This document shows positions 62,198 through 64,000 of a DNA stretch of 64,000 bases, piece by piece. The stretch is from the NCBI RefSeq assembly GCF_000498575.2, contig NZ_AWSQ01000001.1, positions 1,221,914 through 1,285,913 on the forward strand. The letters run 5' to 3'. This DNA comes from Pseudomonas taeanensis MS-3 (GTDB lineage Bacteria; Pseudomonadota; Gammaproteobacteria; Pseudomonadales; Pseudomonadaceae). A model generated the notes under the pieces. The model searched no databases. It was not told where the DNA came from and saw only the letters and a program-made list of their open reading frames with translations. The translations under genes were made by a program, and so were the position numbers. The first letter of the stretch is position 1; each line of letters starts with the position of its first letter.

Positions 62198-63654
62198 AAT
62201 TAGGTGATTTGCGTCGTGCCGGTCGCGCCCCGAGCTTGCCTATGCCGTTAGAGGCGAGCGCAGGGGAGACCGTTCAGTTGCTGAGCCTTCTGCGTGTGCT
62301 GCCAGGCCAGCGTTATGTCGGCTTGGCGCAGTGGCAGGGGGGCAAGGTGCTGGCCAAGCTATTGGTCGGCAACAGAGCCGAGCGACATTACGCCCGAGAA
62401 GTTGAGGGTGCGCGTTTGCTTGCGGAGCATGGGTTGTGTACCCCGCCACTGCTCGAACAAGGCTTTCAGGCCGGTGAAGGTGGCTGGTTATTGTTCGACT
62501 ACCTGGAAGATGCCAGCAGCCTGGGTGATGAGTGGCGAGCGCTGGAAGTGCAACCGGTACTCAGCGATGCTCAGCGAGTGTTGTTAGGGGATGCCCTGGC
62601 GGTCATTGCCCAGTTGCATGGCAAGGGGTTATGGCAAGACGACCTGCACTTGGACAATGTGCTGCGTCATGACGGTCGACTGTATTTGATCGATGGTGGT
62701 GGTGTGCGTGCCGAAACGCCAGGCCAGCCACTATCGCGCGCTACAGTGTTGGCCAATCTCGGCGTGTTCTTCGCCCAATTGCCGGCCAAGCTTGATGTCT
62801 TTATCGAAGAGTTGCTGGTGCATTACCTGTTGGTCAATGGCGAGCACGCTTTGCCACTAGAGGCGCTGCTCAAGGAGGTTGCCAAGGTCCGGCGTTGGCG
62901 TCTGCGCGACTACCTGCGCAAGATCGGCCGCGATTGCAGCCTGTTCAGCGTCCGCAGGGGCGCGTCTATGTTAAGGGCGGTGCGGCGTGAGGATGAAAGC
63001 AGACTGGCGGCGCTGTTATGCGACCCCGATGCCGCTATCGCCGCGGGTCAGTCACTCAAACGGGGTGGCTCCTCCACGGTGGCGCAGGTTGAGGTGGCTG
63101 GCAGCAGCTTGGTCATCAAGCGCTACAACATCAAAGGGGTGGGGCACTGGCTAAAGCGCTTCTGGCGTCCCAGTCGGGCTTGGCACAGTTGGCGCGAGGG
63201 CAATCGCCTGGATTTTCTCGGCATCGCCACGCCCAAGCCACTGGCCATGCTGGAACTGCGCACGTTCTGGTTGCGGCGCGGCGCCTATCTGGTTACCGAA
63301 CACTTGGCGGGTGAGGATATAATCGCGCGCTTCAAGCTCTGTCTGGATAGTCCGCATGGCACAAGCTTGCCCCCAGAGGCTGAGCTCAAGGCGCTGGAGG
63401 AGCTGTTCGCGGTCTTACGGCGTGAGCAGATCAGCCATGGTGACTTAAAGGGAACCAATCTGCTGTGGCAGGCGGGGCGTTGGGCGTTGATCGACCTGGA
63501 TGCCATGCAGCAACACCGCAGTACGGTCACTTTTGCACCAGCCTATGACCGGGACCGTGCGCGCTTGTTGCGCAACTGGCCGAATGACAGCGCGTTATAC
63601 CAATTGCTCGACCAACGTTTACCGCCGGCGCCCGACGCCGACTCAGCAGACTAA
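62194..63654 (+). CDS. Tandem kinase-fold protein of the LPS core operon
   Basis: A 486-residue protein with two kinase-like modules. The N-terminal one (to about 235) has a Lys in KVLAKLLVGN, the loop WQDDLHLDNVL (Asp150, Asn155) and LIDGGG (165-170). The C-terminal one (about 280-470) has SSLVIKRYNIKG, HGDLKGTNLLW (Asp417, Asn422) and LIDLDAM. Both keep catalytic-type residues, so it may phosphorylate two sites, or one module may be regulatory. From memory the P. aeruginosa homologue is PA5006. Confidence 0.87.
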   Translation: MKLGDLRRAGRAPSLPMPLEASAGETVQLLSLLRVLPGQRYVGLAQWQGGKVLAKLLVGNRAERHYAREVEGARLLAEHGLCTPPLLEQGFQAGEGGWLLFDYLEDASSLGDEWRALEVQPVLSDAQRVLLGDALAVIAQLHGKGLWQDDLHLDNVLRHDGRLYLIDGGGVRAETPGQPLSRATVLANLGVFFAQLPAKLDVFIEELLVHYLLVNGEHALPLEALLKEVAKVRRWRLRDYLRKIGRDCSLFSVRRGASMLRAVRREDESRLAALLCDPDAAIAAGQSLKRGGSSTVAQVEVAGSSLVIKRYNIKGVGHWLKRFWRPSRAWHSWREGNRLDFLGIATPKPLAMLELRTFWLRRGAYLVTEHLAGEDIIARFKLCLDSPHGTSLPPEAELKALEELFAVLRREQISHGDLKGTNLLWQAGRWALIDLDAMQQHRSTVTFAPAYDRDRARLLRNWPNDSALYQLLDQRLPPAPDADSAD

Positions 63655-63669
63655 AAGAGGCTAGACCCT

Positions 63670-64000
63670 GTGGCACTGACGATTCTCGGCCTTTCCGGCG
63701 CCCTCAGCCATGATCCTTCCGCCGCCCTGTACATTGACGGCAAGCTGGTCGCGGCTGCCGAAGAAGAGCGCTTCGTGCGTGATAAGCACGCGAAGAACCG
63801 CATGCCCTACGAGTCGGCCAAGTTCTGCCTGGAGCAGGCGGGGATCAAACCGTCCGACGTCGACGTTGTGGCCATTCCGTTCGCGCCGATCAGCCTGTTC
63901 GGCGAGGCCCGCTGGAAATACGCCAAGCGCTACTGGTACGCCCCGGATCGCGCCCTCGATGCGATCCTGATGGGCAACCGGCGCTACAAGCGCTACCGCA
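63670..64000 (+). CDS. NodU/CmcH-family carbamoyltransferase (3' end outside window)
   Basis: The frame starts at a GTG (63670), 15 nt after the tandem kinase gene, and is still open at the window end; about 110 residues are visible. MALTILGLSGALSHDPSAALYIDGKLVAAAEEERF is the typical N-terminus of NodU-type carbamoyltransferases. In P. aeruginosa LPS core synthesis a homologue adds the carbamoyl group on heptose II, which matches its place here. Confidence 0.88.
   Translation, partial: MALTILGLSGALSHDPSAALYIDGKLVAAAEEERFVRDKHAKNRMPYESAKFCLEQAGIKPSDVDVVAIPFAPISLFGEARWKYAKRYWYAPDRALDAILMGNRRYKRYR

Overview
The window is gamma-proteobacterial chromosome, almost certainly Pseudomonas. The order damX-like / gltB / gltD / hemE, then parA-like / usp / trxC / metY / selO / mscK / nhaP2 / acyl-CoA dehydrogenase / rlmJ / msrA / dipA / aceF / aceE / glnE / ilvE / waaF / waaC / waaG / waaP and further core-LPS kinases is the order I know from the P. 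aeruginosa PA5037-PA5005 region. GC content is high throughout. The genus call rests on this synteny and on protein resemblance recalled from memory; no search was run.

Layout. (1) 1-8.9 kb, plus strand: 3' part of a DamX-like SPOR protein, glutamate synthase (gltBD) and hemE. (2) 8.9-10.6 kb, minus strand: a beta-lactamase-fold lipoprotein and a small lipoprotein. (3) 10.65-26.6 kb, minus strand: a compact 18-gene aryl-polyene (APE)/xanthomonadin-type pigment locus. It holds two ketosynthases, a chain-length-factor-like protein, two ACPs, a ketoreductase, one free dehydratase and one fused to an AMP ligase, an aromatic amino acid ammonia-lyase homologue, a thioesterase, two acyltransferases, a GT2 glycosyltransferase, a methyltransferase and a LolA-like / MMPL / DUF3261 export set. 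Most genes overlap by 1-8 nt. The locus sits between hemE and the parA-like gene, where P. aeruginosa (from memory) has only a few unrelated genes, so it is the accessory system of the window. (4) 26.8-47.9 kb: mostly housekeeping and stress genes: orphan ParA ATPase, universal stress protein, thioesterase, TrxC, MetY, SLC13/RCK transporter, Asp/Glu racemase, SelO, MscK, NhaP2, acyl-CoA dehydrogenase, RlmJ, MsrA, DipA-type phosphodiesterase and a small exported protein. (5) 48.0-55.6 kb: pyruvate dehydrogenase E1/E2 (aceEF) divergent from glnE; their shared promoter region carries two matching palindromes 52 bp apart. (6) 55.7-64 kb: ilvE, then the LPS inner-core operon waaF-waaC-waaG-waaP, three more kinase-fold genes and the start of a carbamoyltransferase cut by the window end.

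How the parts work together. The pigment locus is predicted to make an aryl starter (possibly via the ammonia lyase), activate it on the AMP ligase, extend it on ACPs with ketosynthase/ketoreductase/dehydratase cycles, methylate it, hand it to acyltransferases and export it to the outer membrane. The waa operon builds and phosphorylates the LPS inner core. Several non-coding elements stand out: a dispersed inverted-repeat family in at least three intergenic sites, a hairpin that buries the trxC Shine-Dalgarno sequence, and candidate promoters for gltB and for the pigment locus. No tRNA, rRNA, CRISPR array, phage or intact insertion sequence was seen.
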